Source: Candidatus Nanopelagicales bacterium
Lineage (GTDB): Bacteria; Actinomycetota; Actinomycetes; S36-B12
Length of the DNA: 64,000 nt
Direction of reading: 5' to 3'
NCBI GenBank assembly: GCA_018401415.1
Contig: JAGYKV010000017.1
Span: 560,001-624,000, forward strand
The notes under the pieces are model-generated. The model was not told where the DNA came from. It saw nothing but the letters and a program-made list of their open reading frames with translations, and ran no database searches. The translations under genes were made by a program, and so were the position numbers. Of the stretch, positions 28,675 through 38,093 are shown in pieces (the stretch's first letter is position 1; the number at the start of each line of letters is the position of its first letter).

Positions 28675-30681
28675 CTAGACCTGCACACGTTCGGAGATCG
28701 CATTGACGATTTCCTCGACGGCTTCAGCGACTGGGACGCCATTCTTCTGAGTGCCATCACGGTATCTAAAGGACACTGCACCTGATGCAACGTCTTCATC
28801 GCCAGCAATGAGCATGTACGGAACCTTGTCCTTCTGGGCACTTCGGATTTTCTTTTGCATGCGTTCATCGGAGGTGTCCACTTCGACCCTGACTCCGCGC
28901 TCCCTGAGTTGCTGAGCAACTGCCGTGAGGTAGTCATTGTGTGCTTCGGTGATGGGGATCCCCACCACCTGAACGGGAGCCAACCATGGAGGGAATGCGC
29001 CCGCATAGTGCTCAAGAAGAACAGCAAAGAATCTTTCAATGGAACCGAAAAGTGCTCGATGCACCATGATGGGACGTTGCCGTGTTCCATCAGACGCTTG
29101 GTACTCCAAATCAAAGCGCTGCGGCAGTTGGAAGTCCACTTGAATGGTGGACATTTGCCATGTGCGCCCAATGGCATCCTTTACCTGTACTGAAATTTTG
29201 GGACCATAGAAGGCTGCACCACCTTCGTCAAGCACAAATTCGAGTCCCTGACTTTCGGCAGACTCACGAAGGATTCGGGTTGCGTCCTCCCACTCCGAAT
29301 CCGTACCGACAAACTTCTCTGGGTTTTTGGTTGACAGTTCCAAATAGAAGTCGGTCAATCCGTAGTCGCGCAGCAGACCCAATACAAAGTCCAATAGCGA
29401 ATTTAGTTCGGCGGGAAGTTGCTCGAGTGTGCAATAAATATGGGCATCGTCCTGGGTGAATCCCCGCGCACGGGTCATTCCATGCACCACACCACTCTTC
29501 TCGTAACGGTAAACGGTTCCGAATTCAAACAGGCGCAGTGGAAGTTCGCGGTACGAGCGCCCTCTGGCCGAATAAATGAGATTGTGCATGGGACAGTTCA
29601 TGGGTTTCAGGTAATAGTCAGCACCTTGGCGTTTGACCTGTCCATCCGGGTGGAATTCTGAATCGAGGTGCATGGGTGGATACATGCCGTCCGAATACCA
29701 ATCCAAGTGACCCGATTTTTCAAACAGTGCAGCCTTGGTGATGTGCGGGGTATTGACGAACTGGTAGCCAGCTTCTTCATGTCGTTTCCGGGAGTAGTCC
29801 TCCATGACCCTACGGACAACTCCGCCCTTGGGGTGAAACACGGCCAATCCCGAACCGACTTCCTCCGGGAAACTAAACAAATCTAATTCGGAACCCAATT
29901 TGCGGTGATCGCGCTTCTCCGCCTCTGCGAGAAAATCCAGGTACTCCTTCAACGCTTCCTTAGAAGGCCAGGCTGTTCCATAGAGCCGCTGTAAAGACTC
30001 TTGGCTTTGATCTCCAAGCCAATATGCGGCAGATGAACGCATGATCTTGATGGCGTTTGTCGGAATATAAGTCGTGTCAGGAACGTGTGGGCCTCGACAC
30101 AGGTCTGACCAGCAGTGCTCACCCGTCTTCGAATTCACGTTGTCATAAATGGTGAGTTCCGCGCCGCCCACTTCCATGACATCGGAATCGAGCACCGTGG
30201 ATCCCTGGTCTGCAGTGATCAAACGAAGTTTGAAAGGTTCGGCGGCCAGTTCTTTCTCTGCCTCTGACTGCGTCACGACTCGCCGCTTAAATGTTTGGCG
30301 TAATTTGATTATTGACTGCATTTCCTTTTCGATGGCACTGAGGGTTTCCGGGGTAAAAGCCTCGGGCAGATCAAACTCGTAATAAAAACCGTCCTTAATT
30401 GGTGGCCCGATTCCCAACTTGGCTTCAGGAATCAATTTCTGGGTCGCCTGGGCAGCAATATGAGCTGTTGAGTGGCGGAGAACCGCCAGTCCTTCATCTG
30501 ATTGAACTGAAACACCCTCCACGTGATCTCCAGCATGAAGTTCGGTCGCCAAATCTACGAGTACCCCGTTCACCCTCATGACAACGATTCCGGTTTCCTT
30601 GGGAAACAGATCTAGTCCGGTGGTGCCATGCGAGTGCTCCACCACTTCGGCTCCTTGATCAGTGATCAGTGTCAGTTGCAC
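28675..30681 (-). CDS. thrS: Threonyl-tRNA synthetase
   Basis: 668 residues. N-terminal TGS domain, editing domain ([12 protein letters not shown], HxxxH), class II core with zinc Cys in [12 protein letters not shown], motif 2 ending [12 protein letters not shown], motif 3 [20 protein letters not shown], and the C-terminal anticodon domain beginning [19 protein letters not shown] start. It is cotranscribed with the HIT gene. I looked for a T-box leader upstream of the start and saw none in the short space to tRNA-Val. Confidence 0.97.
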   Translation of the reverse strand: MQLTLITDQGAEVVEHSHGTTGLDLFPKETGIVVMRVNGVLVDLATELHAGDHVEGVSVQSDEGLAVLRHSTAHIAAQATQKLIPEAKLGIGPPIKDGFYYEFDLPEAFTPETLSAIEKEMQSIIKLRQTFKRRVVTQSEAEKELAAEPFKLRLITADQGSTVLDSDVMEVGGAELTIYDNVNSKTGEHCWSDLCRGPHVPDTTYIPTNAIKIMRSSAAYWLGDQSQESLQRLYGTAWPSKEALKEYLDFLAEAEKRDHRKLGSELDLFSFPEEVGSGLAVFHPKGGVVRRVMEDYSRKRHEEAGYQFVNTPHITKAALFEKSGHLDWYSDGMYPPMHLDSEFHPDGQVKRQGADYYLKPMNCPMHNLIYSARGRSYRELPLRLFEFGTVYRYEKSGVVHGMTRARGFTQDDAHIYCTLEQLPAELNSLLDFVLGLLRDYGLTDFYLELSTKNPEKFVGTDSEWEDATRILRESAESQGLEFVLDEGGAAFYGPKISVQVKDAIGRTWQMSTIQVDFQLPQRFDLEYQASDGTRQRPIMVHRALFGSIERFFAVLLEHYAGAFPPWLAPVQVVGIPITEAHNDYLTAVAQQLRERGVRVEVDTSDERMQKKIRSAQKDKVPYMLIAGDEDVASGAVSFRYRDGTQKNGVPVAEAVEEIVNAISERVQV

Positions 30682-30731
30682 GAACGGGAGGCCTTTCTCG
30701 ATCCTTGAGGCGCAGGCCTCATCTCATTCGG

Positions 30732-30803
<72 letters not shown>

Positions 30804-30964
30804 GAATTAAGCCTTAACCGTACCCGTTCCGACCCAGCACATTGCACAGTGCATCTATAAATCACCTAATCTAAATACCGGAAAGTGCGTCATGAGGGTT
30901 TACCGTAGGAAATGATGGGAATTTCCCTATCCTCTTCCCGAGTCACATGAAAGCAGGAATGCCC
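30804..30964. other. Intergenic region between tRNA-Val and the Ig-like protein gene
   Basis: This holds a short palindrome TGCACAGTGCA at 30843-30853 and an AT-rich block with TAATCT at 30867-30872 that could be a -10 box, with TTGCAC 19 bases upstream (long spacing, so weak). AGGA at 30955-30958 serves as ribosome-binding site for the ATG at 30965. Promoter assignment is tentative. Confidence 0.35.
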
Positions 30965-32452
30965 ATGAAGAAACGTAATCCATGGCGATTACTCAGCAGT
31001 GCAGCCGCGAGCGTTGCCCTTATCGGTGGGGCACTCGTGGTTGGCGCTCCAGCTGCAACCTCGGTTGGAGGTTGTGCAATCTCTGGAAACAATAACGGGC
31101 CCGTAGGGGTGTCACAGCAGTTGAGTGTGGTGGACTGCGAGGGCGCCGGTCAGGTCGGAATTAGTTACAACGGAGGGCCAATCTCCCAATTCATTGATGT
31201 CTACCCAGGTCCTGGCGATAACGGCATCGCAACGTGGGTCCCCCTCTCCCAAGGCACGGCAAACCTAAGCCTCAGCGGGAATACCTACGCAACGTCATCG
31301 GTTGCCAAGGTTGCAACATCCACAACCGTTTCTGCCCCGAATAATGCCCAACTCGGTGCGGCCACAAAGATCACGGTGACGGTTCAGTCAGCCAGCCCGA
31401 GCAGTTACACACCTACGGGACAAGTTGTTGTCAAGGACAGCAACGGGGCGACTCTCACGACAATGGGTCTGACGGCTGGACCAGGTAACGGGCAGGCCTA
31501 CGCCTACTACTGGTGGACACCGACCACCGCAGGTAGCTACACCTTCCAGGCCACCTATAACGCTGATGCAAACGATGTCGGTTCTGTTTCACCGCAAGAC
31601 GTCATTGTTGCAACTCCCAGTGGAAATCCCATCACATTGACCGCCCCTGCTCAGATGACACAGGGTGTTCCAGTCACGTTGACGGCGACCGTTTATCCGA
31701 AGTCCGTTCAAGGTACAGCAGGGTTCACTCTGAATGGAAATCCAATTAGTGCCGCAATTCCGTTTGTCAACGGAGTCGCTACCTTTACTTGGACTCCAAA
31801 TGTGGTTGGACAGGTCACACTCGGTGCCAGTTACACCACAAACCAAGGTGGAAGCGGTTCTACAACTGACAAGGTGAATATCATCGCTGGACCAGTTGCT
31901 TCTGATGCCATCACCTTGGTTCAACCAGGTTGGGGAAATTGGGCCAATGGCGGTTCATACAACATGGGTAACGGATCAAACTTCACCTTCCAGGCCAGCA
32001 CTCTTTCCGGTGCCCCGGTGACATTGAGTGAAACTGGTCCATGCACCGTGTCGGGTCTCACCCTGACGGTCAATGCAGGTGCTGGTGTGTGCAATATGAA
32101 GGCAAGCACACCCGGTGCCAATGGTTACGCCGGCGTGACATACAACTACACGATTAATCTCGTGCCTGGACAGCAGACGGCAGTTTTATCTGCCCCTGTT
32201 TCCGGTCGCTACAAGGTTGGTCGTGTGTTGGTGCTCGAGTCACCAGCACAGCAGGACACCAATGCCGGCCAGAACATCAACTGGAATGTGAAAAAGCCAG
32301 GCAAGAAGACCTGCCAGCTCCTTTACCCCAGCACTGGTGCGGTCACACTGAAGATCAAGGGCAAGGGAACATGCACGGTAATTGGCTCAGCACCCGGTGT
32401 TCCTGGCCAGTGGCTGAAGTTCCAAACCGCCCGTACCTACACGGGTCGCTAA
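30965..32452 (+). CDS. Secreted protein with bacterial Ig-like repeats
   Basis: About 495 residues from the ATG at 30965 (AGGA seven bases upstream); an ATG six codons earlier has no ribosome-binding site. A Sec signal peptide (KKRNPWRLLSSAAASVALIGGALVVGAPA) is visible in two parts: a basic N-terminus and a hydrophobic core. The rest is Thr/Ser/Gly/Asn-rich beta-structure with at least two bacterial Ig-like domains (segments starting ATSTTVSAPNNAQLGAATKI and NPITLTAPAQMTQGVPVTLT) and Cys-containing C-terminal modules (GPCTVSGLTLTV, KKTCQLLYPSTG, KGTCTVIGSAPG). No LPXTG motif or C-terminal anchor is seen. Role probably cell-surface or exported; unknown ligand. Confidence 0.8.
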   Translation: MKKRNPWRLLSSAAASVALIGGALVVGAPAATSVGGCAISGNNNGPVGVSQQLSVVDCEGAGQVGISYNGGPISQFIDVYPGPGDNGIATWVPLSQGTANLSLSGNTYATSSVAKVATSTTVSAPNNAQLGAATKITVTVQSASPSSYTPTGQVVVKDSNGATLTTMGLTAGPGNGQAYAYYWWTPTTAGSYTFQATYNADANDVGSVSPQDVIVATPSGNPITLTAPAQMTQGVPVTLTATVYPKSVQGTAGFTLNGNPISAAIPFVNGVATFTWTPNVVGQVTLGASYTTNQGGSGSTTDKVNIIAGPVASDAITLVQPGWGNWANGGSYNMGNGSNFTFQASTLSGAPVTLSETGPCTVSGLTLTVNAGAGVCNMKASTPGANGYAGVTYNYTINLVPGQQTAVLSAPVSGRYKVGRVLVLESPAQQDTNAGQNINWNVKKPGKKTCQLLYPSTGAVTLKIKGKGTCTVIGSAPGVPGQWLKFQTARTYTGR

Positions 32453-32464
32453 ACGATCAATTAT

Positions 32465-32500
32465 GGAATGCGCGGTGCCTTTCGAGGTGCCGCGCATTCC
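32465..32500. terminator. Strong hairpin between convergent genes
   Basis: GGAATGCGCGG at 32465-32475 pairs perfectly with CCGCGCATTCC at 32490-32500 around a 14-base loop. It sits 12 bases after the Ig-like gene stop and 12 bases before the pabC stop, so it can serve both convergent units. There is no clear T-run on either side, so factor-independent termination is not certain. Confidence 0.65.
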
Positions 32501-32512
32501 TGCCATGTTCAC

Positions 32513-33298
32513 TTATCTCGGTAAAGACTGAAACGCTTTCATCAGGCTACGGGTTGTGCTCCCGACACGGTCGAACTCCCTCGCACCGCACTTCAACACT
32601 GGATGTATTCCCCGGGTGCTCGATGTCAGAAAAACTTCATCTGCCTTTTCAAGATCTGCTAGTGTCAGCAACGCTTCTTGTGCCCAGCCATTTTCAAGGA
32701 GAACTTCTCTGATGATCCCGGGCAGAAGTCCCTGTGACTCTGCTGGAGTCACAACGGCACCCTCCATCACGAGAAAGATATTTGTGGTGGAACCTTCGGC
32801 CAGGTACCCCGCACTGTTGAGATAAAGACCTTCGGAATAACCTCGCTCCTGCGCCCATTTAAGACCCAAGACATTTTCAGCATATGAAGTTGACTTGATA
32901 CGAACCAGCGGTGAGCTTTCATTTCGAATCCAGGGCAACACGATGCACGTTGTAGTGTCGGGCCAAGGATGCATGGGTAGAAGCGTCACCAGGACACTGG
33001 GCGAATCTCCCGACTCGGTCACGGTGATCCGGAGCCGCGCTGGACGCACGTCTTGGCTGTTCACGGACAGTACCTCTGCCACACCAGACTGAACGAGTTC
33101 CAAGTCCAACTGACTCGAACCAATCTGAATCCATCCTGAGTGCAACCGCCGAAGGTGCCTGTCAAGGAATTCAGCATTGCCATGAGTGACCTTGAGTGTT
33201 TCGAAAACACCCAACCCAACGAGTAACCCTCTGTTGGATGCAGATATGTGTGGATCAGTCGTTAACTCGCCATCAAGCCAACTTATGCTCGGATTCAT
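32513..33298 (-). CDS. pabC: Aminotransferase class IV, probable aminodeoxychorismate lyase
   Basis: 261 residues from ATG at 33298 with AGGTGAT upstream; a longer open frame reaches into pabB but has no better start. It shows the fold-type IV PLP pattern: NRGLLVGLGVFETLKV, the probable PLP lysine in RIKSTSYAENVLGLKWAQ, YLAEGSTTNIFLV and LPGIIREVLLE. Next to pabB the likely step is release of p-aminobenzoate and pyruvate from aminodeoxychorismate (folate pathway). D-amino-acid or branched-chain aminotransferase activity cannot be excluded. Confidence 0.87.
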   Translation of the reverse strand: MNPSISWLDGELTTDPHISASNRGLLVGLGVFETLKVTHGNAEFLDRHLRRLHSGWIQIGSSQLDLELVQSGVAEVLSVNSQDVRPARLRITVTESGDSPSVLVTLLPMHPWPDTTTCIVLPWIRNESSPLVRIKSTSYAENVLGLKWAQERGYSEGLYLNSAGYLAEGSTTNIFLVMEGAVVTPAESQGLLPGIIREVLLENGWAQEALLTLADLEKADEVFLTSSTRGIHPVLKCGAREFDRVGSTTRSLMKAFQSLPR

Positions 33299-33302
33299 GC
33301 AA

Positions 33303-34313
33303 TCACCTATTCCACGATGCAACTTCGGAGAGGCGACGAGCTTTGAGCTCGGTCTCCTCCCATTCGTGCTCAGCATCTGAATTCCACGTGATTCCCGCTC
33401 CCGTGCCGAACTTCAGGTCAGACCCGTGAATCCAAAACGTCCGGATGGCAACCGCTAGTTCGGCCTGATGATTATCTGCGTCGATCCAACCAAATGCGCC
33501 GCAGTAATAGGACCTGTCTTCAGTCTCTAATTCAGCAATGAGTTTTAAGGCCGTCGATTTGGGAGCTCCGGTGACAGATCCCGGCGGGAATGTTGCCTCA
33601 ATAAGATCCACCCAGTCGCTTCCTGCTGCTAGCGTCGCTGTAATTGTTGAAACTAACTGGACAAGTCCCGGATGTATTTGAATCTCCAAAAGATCGCTGA
33701 CAAATACGCTCCCAGTATCCGCGCATCTGGAGAGGTCATTGCGCACCAAGTCCACAATCATAATGTTTTCCGCTTCGTCCTTCCCAGATATACCTGATGC
33801 TTCTGTCGCAGTGCCCTTGATTGGCCCAGAAGCAATCACGGATCCATTGCGAGAGAGGAAAAGTTCCGGGCTGGCGCAAGCAATATGAACTCCTTGCTCG
33901 GGTAACCGCATTGCACCACCGAAAGGAGCCGGATTTCCCTCCTGTAGCAGTGCGTCAAGGGCCATGATGTCATTGCCCGGTGGCAATTCCGCCGTTCGCA
34001 CTCGACAGATATTGACCTGATACACATCTCCACGCTCAATCCGAGTTTGTGTAGTCCTCACCGCATTCATATAACTGTCTTGATCCAGCGAACTCACCCA
34101 GGAATCAGGTGACACACCCGTCCAAGTTCCAATTAATTCAGGGTCAACAGCAGATTCACTCCACGTGGAAAAGCGGGCTAACACAGGTTTACCTACAAAT
34201 GGAATCGCAACAGCCCACCGACCACCAGCCTGGAGATCTTCGATATTGCTAGAGACCTGCACCAGATTTGAGGCATAAATATCCCCAAAACGTGCCATGG
34301 GCATGCGTGCCAT
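33303..34313 (-). CDS. pabB: Aminodeoxychorismate synthase component I (PabB-like chorismate-binding enzyme)
   Basis: About 336 residues covering the chorismate-binding domain: ERGDVYQVNICRVRTAELPP, GPIKGTATEASG, ENIMIVDLVRNDLSRCADTG, PGLVQLVSTITA and PPGSVTGAPKSTALKLIAELE. These match PabB/TrpE-type enzymes; the neighbouring pabC favours p-aminobenzoate synthesis. It lacks most of the N-terminal region of longer TrpE proteins, as do many stand-alone PabB proteins. Starts at 34337 (TTG), 34319 and 34313 (ATG) are possible; AGG eight bases before 34313 favours that one. No amidotransferase (pabA) gene is in the window. Confidence 0.88.
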   Translation of the reverse strand: MARMPMARFGDIYASNLVQVSSNIEDLQAGGRWAVAIPFVGKPVLARFSTWSESAVDPELIGTWTGVSPDSWVSSLDQDSYMNAVRTTQTRIERGDVYQVNICRVRTAELPPGNDIMALDALLQEGNPAPFGGAMRLPEQGVHIACASPELFLSRNGSVIASGPIKGTATEASGISGKDEAENIMIVDLVRNDLSRCADTGSVFVSDLLEIQIHPGLVQLVSTITATLAAGSDWVDLIEATFPPGSVTGAPKSTALKLIAELETEDRSYYCGAFGWIDADNHQAELAVAIRTFWIHGSDLKFGTGAGITWNSDAEHEWEETELKARRLSEVASWNR

Positions 34314-34422
34314 GGTCATAGCCTGCCGGTTGACCAACTACTTAACCAACCGGCTACCACTTGGTCAGACCAGACTCGAGTCGGATATGGTTTGCTTTCG
34401 CCTAATGAACCTTGTTGGGCAC

Positions 34423-34495
34423 GCGGACGTAGCGCAGCTGGTAGCGCATCACCTTGCCAAGGTGAGGGTCGCGGGTTCGAATCCCGTCGTCCGCT
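34423..34495 (+). tRNA. tRNA-Gly (anticodon GCC)
   Basis: Acceptor GCGGACG pairs with CGTCCGC; D-arm AGCGCAGCTGGTAGCGC; anticodon stem TCACC/GGTGA with loop TTGCCAA; T-arm GCGGGTTCGAATCCCGT. Anticodon GCC. First of a Gly-Cys-Val cluster on the plus strand. Confidence 0.97.
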
Positions 34496-34519
34496 CGAGG
34501 GATCGAATTATGCCTTCAA

Positions 34520-34590
34520 GGTGGAGTGGCCGAGAGGCGAGGCAACGGCCTGCAAAGCCGTGTACACGGGTTCAAATCCCGTCTCCACCT
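34520..34590 (+). tRNA. tRNA-Cys (anticodon GCA)
   Basis: Acceptor GGTGGAG pairs with CTCCACC, discriminator T as expected for tRNA-Cys; anticodon stem ACGGC/GCCGT with loop CTGCAAA; T-arm ACGGGTTCAAATCCCGT. It follows tRNA-Gly by 24 bases. Confidence 0.97.
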
Positions 34591-34632
34591 CGCACTCACA
34601 CAACTTAATAGACCCAATTCACAAGATCCAAA

Positions 34633-34705
34633 GGGCGATTGGCGCAGGGGTTAGCGCGCTTCCTTGACATGGAAGAGGTCACAGGTTCGATTCCTGTATC
34701 GCCCA
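34633..34705 (+). tRNA. tRNA-Val (anticodon GAC)
   Basis: Acceptor GGGCGAT pairs with ATCGCCC; anticodon stem CTTCC/GGAAG with loop TTGACAT; T-arm ACAGGTTCGATTCCTGT. It shares its acceptor stem sequence with the tRNA-Val(CAC) gene on the opposite strand at 30732-30803. Confidence 0.97.
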
Positions 34706-34793
34706 CTCAACTTACATGTGTCTGATCAGTCACCTTTATTTTCTATATGCCATTGAGTTCGCGCCTTCGTGTGATCCATGTCAAAATTGAGCC

Positions 34794-35207
34794 ATGCGAA
34801 CGGTATCCGTGGGTGGTTCCCAGTCACATCGACTGATCGTCGTGATCCTGTTGATTGTCGGGCTCGTGGGAATGCACCAGCTAGTAAGTGTGACCTGCTC
34901 GGCTGCATTCAGTGAGTATGAAGCTCACCATTCCACTGCCACTGCCCCTGCCCCTGTCGATGCGCAGCCACTTGTGAATCCGGAAACATCCACCGATCAC
35001 AACGTGGGTCAAGAAACACAAGCGCAACCGCTTGATCTTGGTTCCGCGTGCATTGCAATTCTGTTTGTGATTTCTTTGGCCATTCCGTCACTTCGCGCGA
35101 TGGTGAGGCGCAAGAGGATGAGCACCGCTCTGGTCTTCCTAGATACTCGGGAGCTACCTGCCACCCACCCACCTGAATTGAAACGACTCTCCATCAGTCG
35201 CACGTGA
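34794..35207 (+). CDS. Two-span membrane protein, DUF6153-like
   Basis: 137 residues. First membrane segment at about 14-31 (IVVILLIVGLVGMHQL), an extracytoplasmic loop with EYEAHH and DHN His residues, a second segment at about 83-98, then a basic cytoplasmic tail ending PPELKRLSISRT. The layout and the C-terminal leucine-Arg-Thr ending resemble DUF6153 proteins, which often accompany DUF305 or copper genes. The next gene encodes a DUF305 protein, so a metal-related role is a reasonable inference, not a proof. No good Shine-Dalgarno sequence is seen. Confidence 0.7.
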   Translation: MRTVSVGGSQSHRLIVVILLIVGLVGMHQLVSVTCSAAFSEYEAHHSTATAPAPVDAQPLVNPETSTDHNVGQETQAQPLDLGSACIAILFVISLAIPSLRAMVRRKRMSTALVFLDTRELPATHPPELKRLSISRT

Positions 35208-35208
35208 G

Positions 35209-35230
35209 TTCGGCAGTCACTCCTGCCGAA
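35209..35230 (+). terminator. Probable intrinsic terminator
   Basis: TTCGGCAG at 35209-35216 pairs with CTGCCGAA at 35223-35230 around a six-base loop, one base after the stop of the preceding gene, and is followed by ATTATTTA. This would separate the small membrane protein gene from the DUF305 gene. Confidence 0.65.
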
Positions 35231-35291
35231 ATTATTTAGCGCCCACGGCGTTATCACACCACACTTACGACTAGACGATGGGAATTCCAAT

Positions 35292-36602
35292 ATGTTTTTT
35301 AAACAAGTAGTAAGAAGCAAACTATTCGCGCTCTCGGGATTGGTCCTTGCCGGAGGAATTGTGCTGAGCGCATGCTCGAGTGACCACGGATCGATGACTG
35401 TCGAGCCAACTTCCGGGGACGCGAATGCCGCGGACGTGATGTTCGCACAGATGATGATCCCGCACCACGAACAAGCAGTTGTCATGGCTGACCTTGCGCC
35501 AGATCGAGCATCCGACCCTCAAGTTCTTGCTTTGGCCCTAGAAATTAAGCAGGCTCAGGCTCCCGAAATTGAACTGATGCAATCATGGCTACAAACCTGG
35601 GGTGTCGACCCGATGCCTGCCGATGAAGCCATGCAGGATCACGGCTCCCATGGCATGGACGGCATGCTCACCGACGAACAACTCAATGAATTGGCTGAAA
35701 CAGAGGGTGGGGCTTTTGATGCACTCTTTGCGACTTTTATGATTGAACATCATGAAGGTGCCGTCGCAATGGCACGAGATGTTTTGGACTCGGGTAAAGA
35801 TCCCGCAGTCTCGACATTAGCGCGTGAAATTATTGCTACCCAGGAAAAAGAGATTTTGCAATTGCGGGCACTCTTAAATCTCGAGAGCAGCAATCAATCA
35901 ATGGTAATCACACCTACCCTTAGTCATATTCATGGAGCCGTTGTTGATTCAGGGGGTCTCCTCGTGGGTACCCACGATGGCGTGCACCGCATCGAGTTTG
36001 CATCAGGGCTAACGCGTCTCATCGGTACTTCCCGTAACGACATGATGGCATTTTCGGGTAACCCCGATGAACTTCTTGTGGCGAGCGGTCACCCAGGATT
36101 GGGATCTTCCCTGCCAAATCCTCTCGGACTTATCTCGAGTATCGATGGCGGACTTAGTTGGGAATCCATCAGTCTTTCTGGAGTAGTTGACTTCCACTCC
36201 CTTGCGATCAAGGGCAATGAAGTGGTGGGCTGGGACACGCGAGGCTCAATCCAGTTTTCATCCGACGGGGGTACCAGTTGGCGCCCAGGCCCGCAGGTTA
36301 CCGCCACTTCAGTAGCGTGGTTTTCAGATCAGGTGTGGCTTGCAACGGTCGAGTCAGGGCTTCAAATGTGGAACCCCGAGTCAAATGCACTAACGCAGGT
36401 GGACTCTCCTGCAGTATTGGTGGCAGCATCCCCCGACGGAAATGCCCTGTGGCGAGTGGACCAGGATGGTTCAGTTCACCGGACTCTCGATGCGGTGGCG
36501 TGGGATCGAGTCGGCTCAGTCAGTCGAATCGAAGCGTTCGCGGCTGACTTTGACGTGGCATACGCGATCACGGGGACATCTTTGGAGATAATTCCTGTCT
36601 AA
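35292..36602 (+). CDS. DUF305 lipoprotein fused to a BNR/sialidase-type beta-propeller
   Basis: 436 residues. A lipoprotein signal ends in GGIVLSAC (lipid Cys at residue 28). Residues about 45-196 form a DUF305 domain (ferritin-like helices) with FAQMMIPHHEQAVVMADLA and FATFMIEHHEGAVAMARDVL, and a His/Met-rich linker (DHGSHGMDGM). From about residue 205 the protein continues as an F510_1955-like propeller: SHIHGAVVDSGGLLVGTHDG, SRNDMMAFSGNPDELLVASG, and Asp-box repeats SIDGGLSW and SSDGGTSW. DUF305 proteins are linked to copper or other metal handling; fusion to the propeller in one lipoprotein is unusual to my knowledge. Function is inferred only. Confidence 0.85.
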   Translation: MFFKQVVRSKLFALSGLVLAGGIVLSACSSDHGSMTVEPTSGDANAADVMFAQMMIPHHEQAVVMADLAPDRASDPQVLALALEIKQAQAPEIELMQSWLQTWGVDPMPADEAMQDHGSHGMDGMLTDEQLNELAETEGGAFDALFATFMIEHHEGAVAMARDVLDSGKDPAVSTLAREIIATQEKEILQLRALLNLESSNQSMVITPTLSHIHGAVVDSGGLLVGTHDGVHRIEFASGLTRLIGTSRNDMMAFSGNPDELLVASGHPGLGSSLPNPLGLISSIDGGLSWESISLSGVVDFHSLAIKGNEVVGWDTRGSIQFSSDGGTSWRPGPQVTATSVAWFSDQVWLATVESGLQMWNPESNALTQVDSPAVLVAASPDGNALWRVDQDGSVHRTLDAVAWDRVGSVSRIEAFAADFDVAYAITGTSLEIIPV

Positions 36603-36637
36603 CATCAGCTCGGTGGTCAGAACTCATATTGCCAGGA

Positions 36638-36658
36638 GCTCCCGTGAACCTGGGGAGC
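36638..36658. terminator. Weak hairpin after the DUF305-propeller gene
   Basis: GCTCCC at 36638-36643 can pair with GGGAGC at 36653-36658 around a nine-base loop. It lies between two convergent genes, but there is no T-run. It is a plausible but weak terminator. Confidence 0.3.
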
Positions 36659-36711
36659 ACAGCAACTGCGGCGTTAGGGAGCATGCAAGCTTACAGGCTT
36701 AATGGATTTTG

Positions 36712-36966
36712 CTACGGCGAGGACCTTCGAAAGAGTGAGGCAACAATTGCCACCAAAATCGTGGCCAGGACAATTTGAGTGATGAACGTGAGCCAAAAAC
36801 CCCATCCCGCTGCATTACCGATCAACAACCCGCCACCGGCTCCGACGACGCCAATAAAAACGGTCATGAGACAACCGATGGGTTGCATGGACGGCACTAA
36901 AATTCGCGCGATGAGACCGATAACGACACCTGCTAGTAGTCCACTGAGGATTCCTTCGATTTCCAT
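36712..36966 (-). CDS. GlsB/YeaQ/YmgE family small membrane protein
   Basis: 84 residues from the ATG at 36966, which fits the family start (MEIEGILSGLLAGVVIGLIA). Three hydrophobic segments: residues 5-22, 33-50 and 56-74, with the conserved ARILVPSMQPIGCLMTVFIG and GAGGGLLIG. Formerly called transglycosylase-associated protein; function is poorly known, often stress-linked. It begins four bases after the zapE stop, so is likely cotranscribed. Confidence 0.85.
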   Translation of the reverse strand: MEIEGILSGLLAGVVIGLIARILVPSMQPIGCLMTVFIGVVGAGGGLLIGNAAGWGFWLTFITQIVLATILVAIVASLFRRSSP

Positions 36967-36970
36967 GGGA

Positions 36971-37999
36971 TTACTCAACCACCTGAGCGCCCGATTCGGC
37001 AAGAGCGGCGAGCCGTGAGAGACAACGAAAATATTTCTTGCGATATCCACCCTTGAGCATTTCCGCGCTGAAAACGTTATCCAATCGACTTCCGCTATTG
37101 ATTACCGGAACAGACCGGTCATATATCCGATCGACAAATGTGACGAATCGTAGAGCCTGAACCTGATCTCGCACGGGCTTAACGGAAATAACACCTAGCA
37201 GCGAAATGTCTTCCACAAGTGCTCCGTACTTGGCTGGATGCAAACTCGATAGTTGGTCGAGCAGATCGCTCCATTCAACTAGAACCGACCCCGTGCCAGA
37301 CTCTCGCTCCACTGCAGAAATGACCTGAGCATCGGTGAATGGATCCGAATAAAAAGTAAGATCCCGATGCCTGTAATCGGGTCCCTCAATCCGAAGAGTG
37401 TCGAAATGAGCTGCGAGACCTTGGATTTCCCTGACGAAATCCTCCGCAGCAAATCGCTCCTCGCCTAATCGATCTGGCAAGGTATTGGATGTCGCAGCGA
37501 GAAAGACCCCAGCGGTCACTAGTTCACCCAAAAAAGTTGACATAAGCACTGTGTCACCGGGATCGTCGAGTTCAAATTCGTCAATACACACCAGCCTGTT
37601 GGCCGAGAAAACCCGGACCGCCTCCCTGAATCCCAATAACCCAATGATGTTCGTGTACTCCACGAACGTGCCGAATGACTTCGCTGGTGATTCGGTTGCG
37701 TGCCACAAAGCCGCAAGTAGGTGTGTTTTCCCTACACCAAATCCGCCATCTAAATAAAGACCCGGCCTCGCTTCAGGGGACTGAGCCCGGGCAAATATTC
37801 TCATTATTGAGCGCTGAGGACCCTTATTAACTCGATCCCCGAAGATTACGAGGGCATCTCTCGCCGCCCTTTGACTTGGTTCATGCGGATCGGGTAGATA
37901 GTTGGCGAAGGAGGCACCGGTAAATTGTGGCGGCGGGATCAGCCCTAAGAGTATTTGTTCAATGCTGACAACTGGACTGATATCAGAAAGACGCCGCAC
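36971..37999 (-). CDS. zapE: AFG1/ZapE-family ATPase
   Basis: About 342 residues. N-terminus with LIPPPQFTGASFANYLPDP, typical of actinobacterial ZapE; Walker A LDGGFGVGKTHLLAALWH; Walker B VCIDEFELDDPGDTVLM; sensor AATSNTLPDRLGEERF; then EGPDYRHRDL and the C-terminal FVDRIYDRSVPVINSG. E. coli ZapE acts in cell division at the Z-ring. GTG at 37999 or TTG at 38032 could be the start; neither has a strong ribosome-binding site. Confidence 0.9.
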   Translation of the reverse strand: MRRLSDISPVVSIEQILLGLIPPPQFTGASFANYLPDPHEPSQRAARDALVIFGDRVNKGPQRSIMRIFARAQSPEARPGLYLDGGFGVGKTHLLAALWHATESPAKSFGTFVEYTNIIGLLGFREAVRVFSANRLVCIDEFELDDPGDTVLMSTFLGELVTAGVFLAATSNTLPDRLGEERFAAEDFVREIQGLAAHFDTLRIEGPDYRHRDLTFYSDPFTDAQVISAVERESGTGSVLVEWSDLLDQLSSLHPAKYGALVEDISLLGVISVKPVRDQVQALRFVTFVDRIYDRSVPVINSGSRLDNVFSAEMLKGGYRKKYFRCLSRLAALAESGAQVVE

Positions 38000-38093
38000 G
38001 GGTGAGAGCCTAGAGCCTAAGGGGCAGTACAAGCTTCACATATGCACTGCGATCGCTCGGCCTTCATTGGTGTGGCGGAGTCCTCCAACCCAC

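Noticed and set aside
38033..38093. Mini frame between zapE and the small anchored protein (about 21 codons)
   Set aside because: Too short, no ribosome-binding site, no recognisable sequence.
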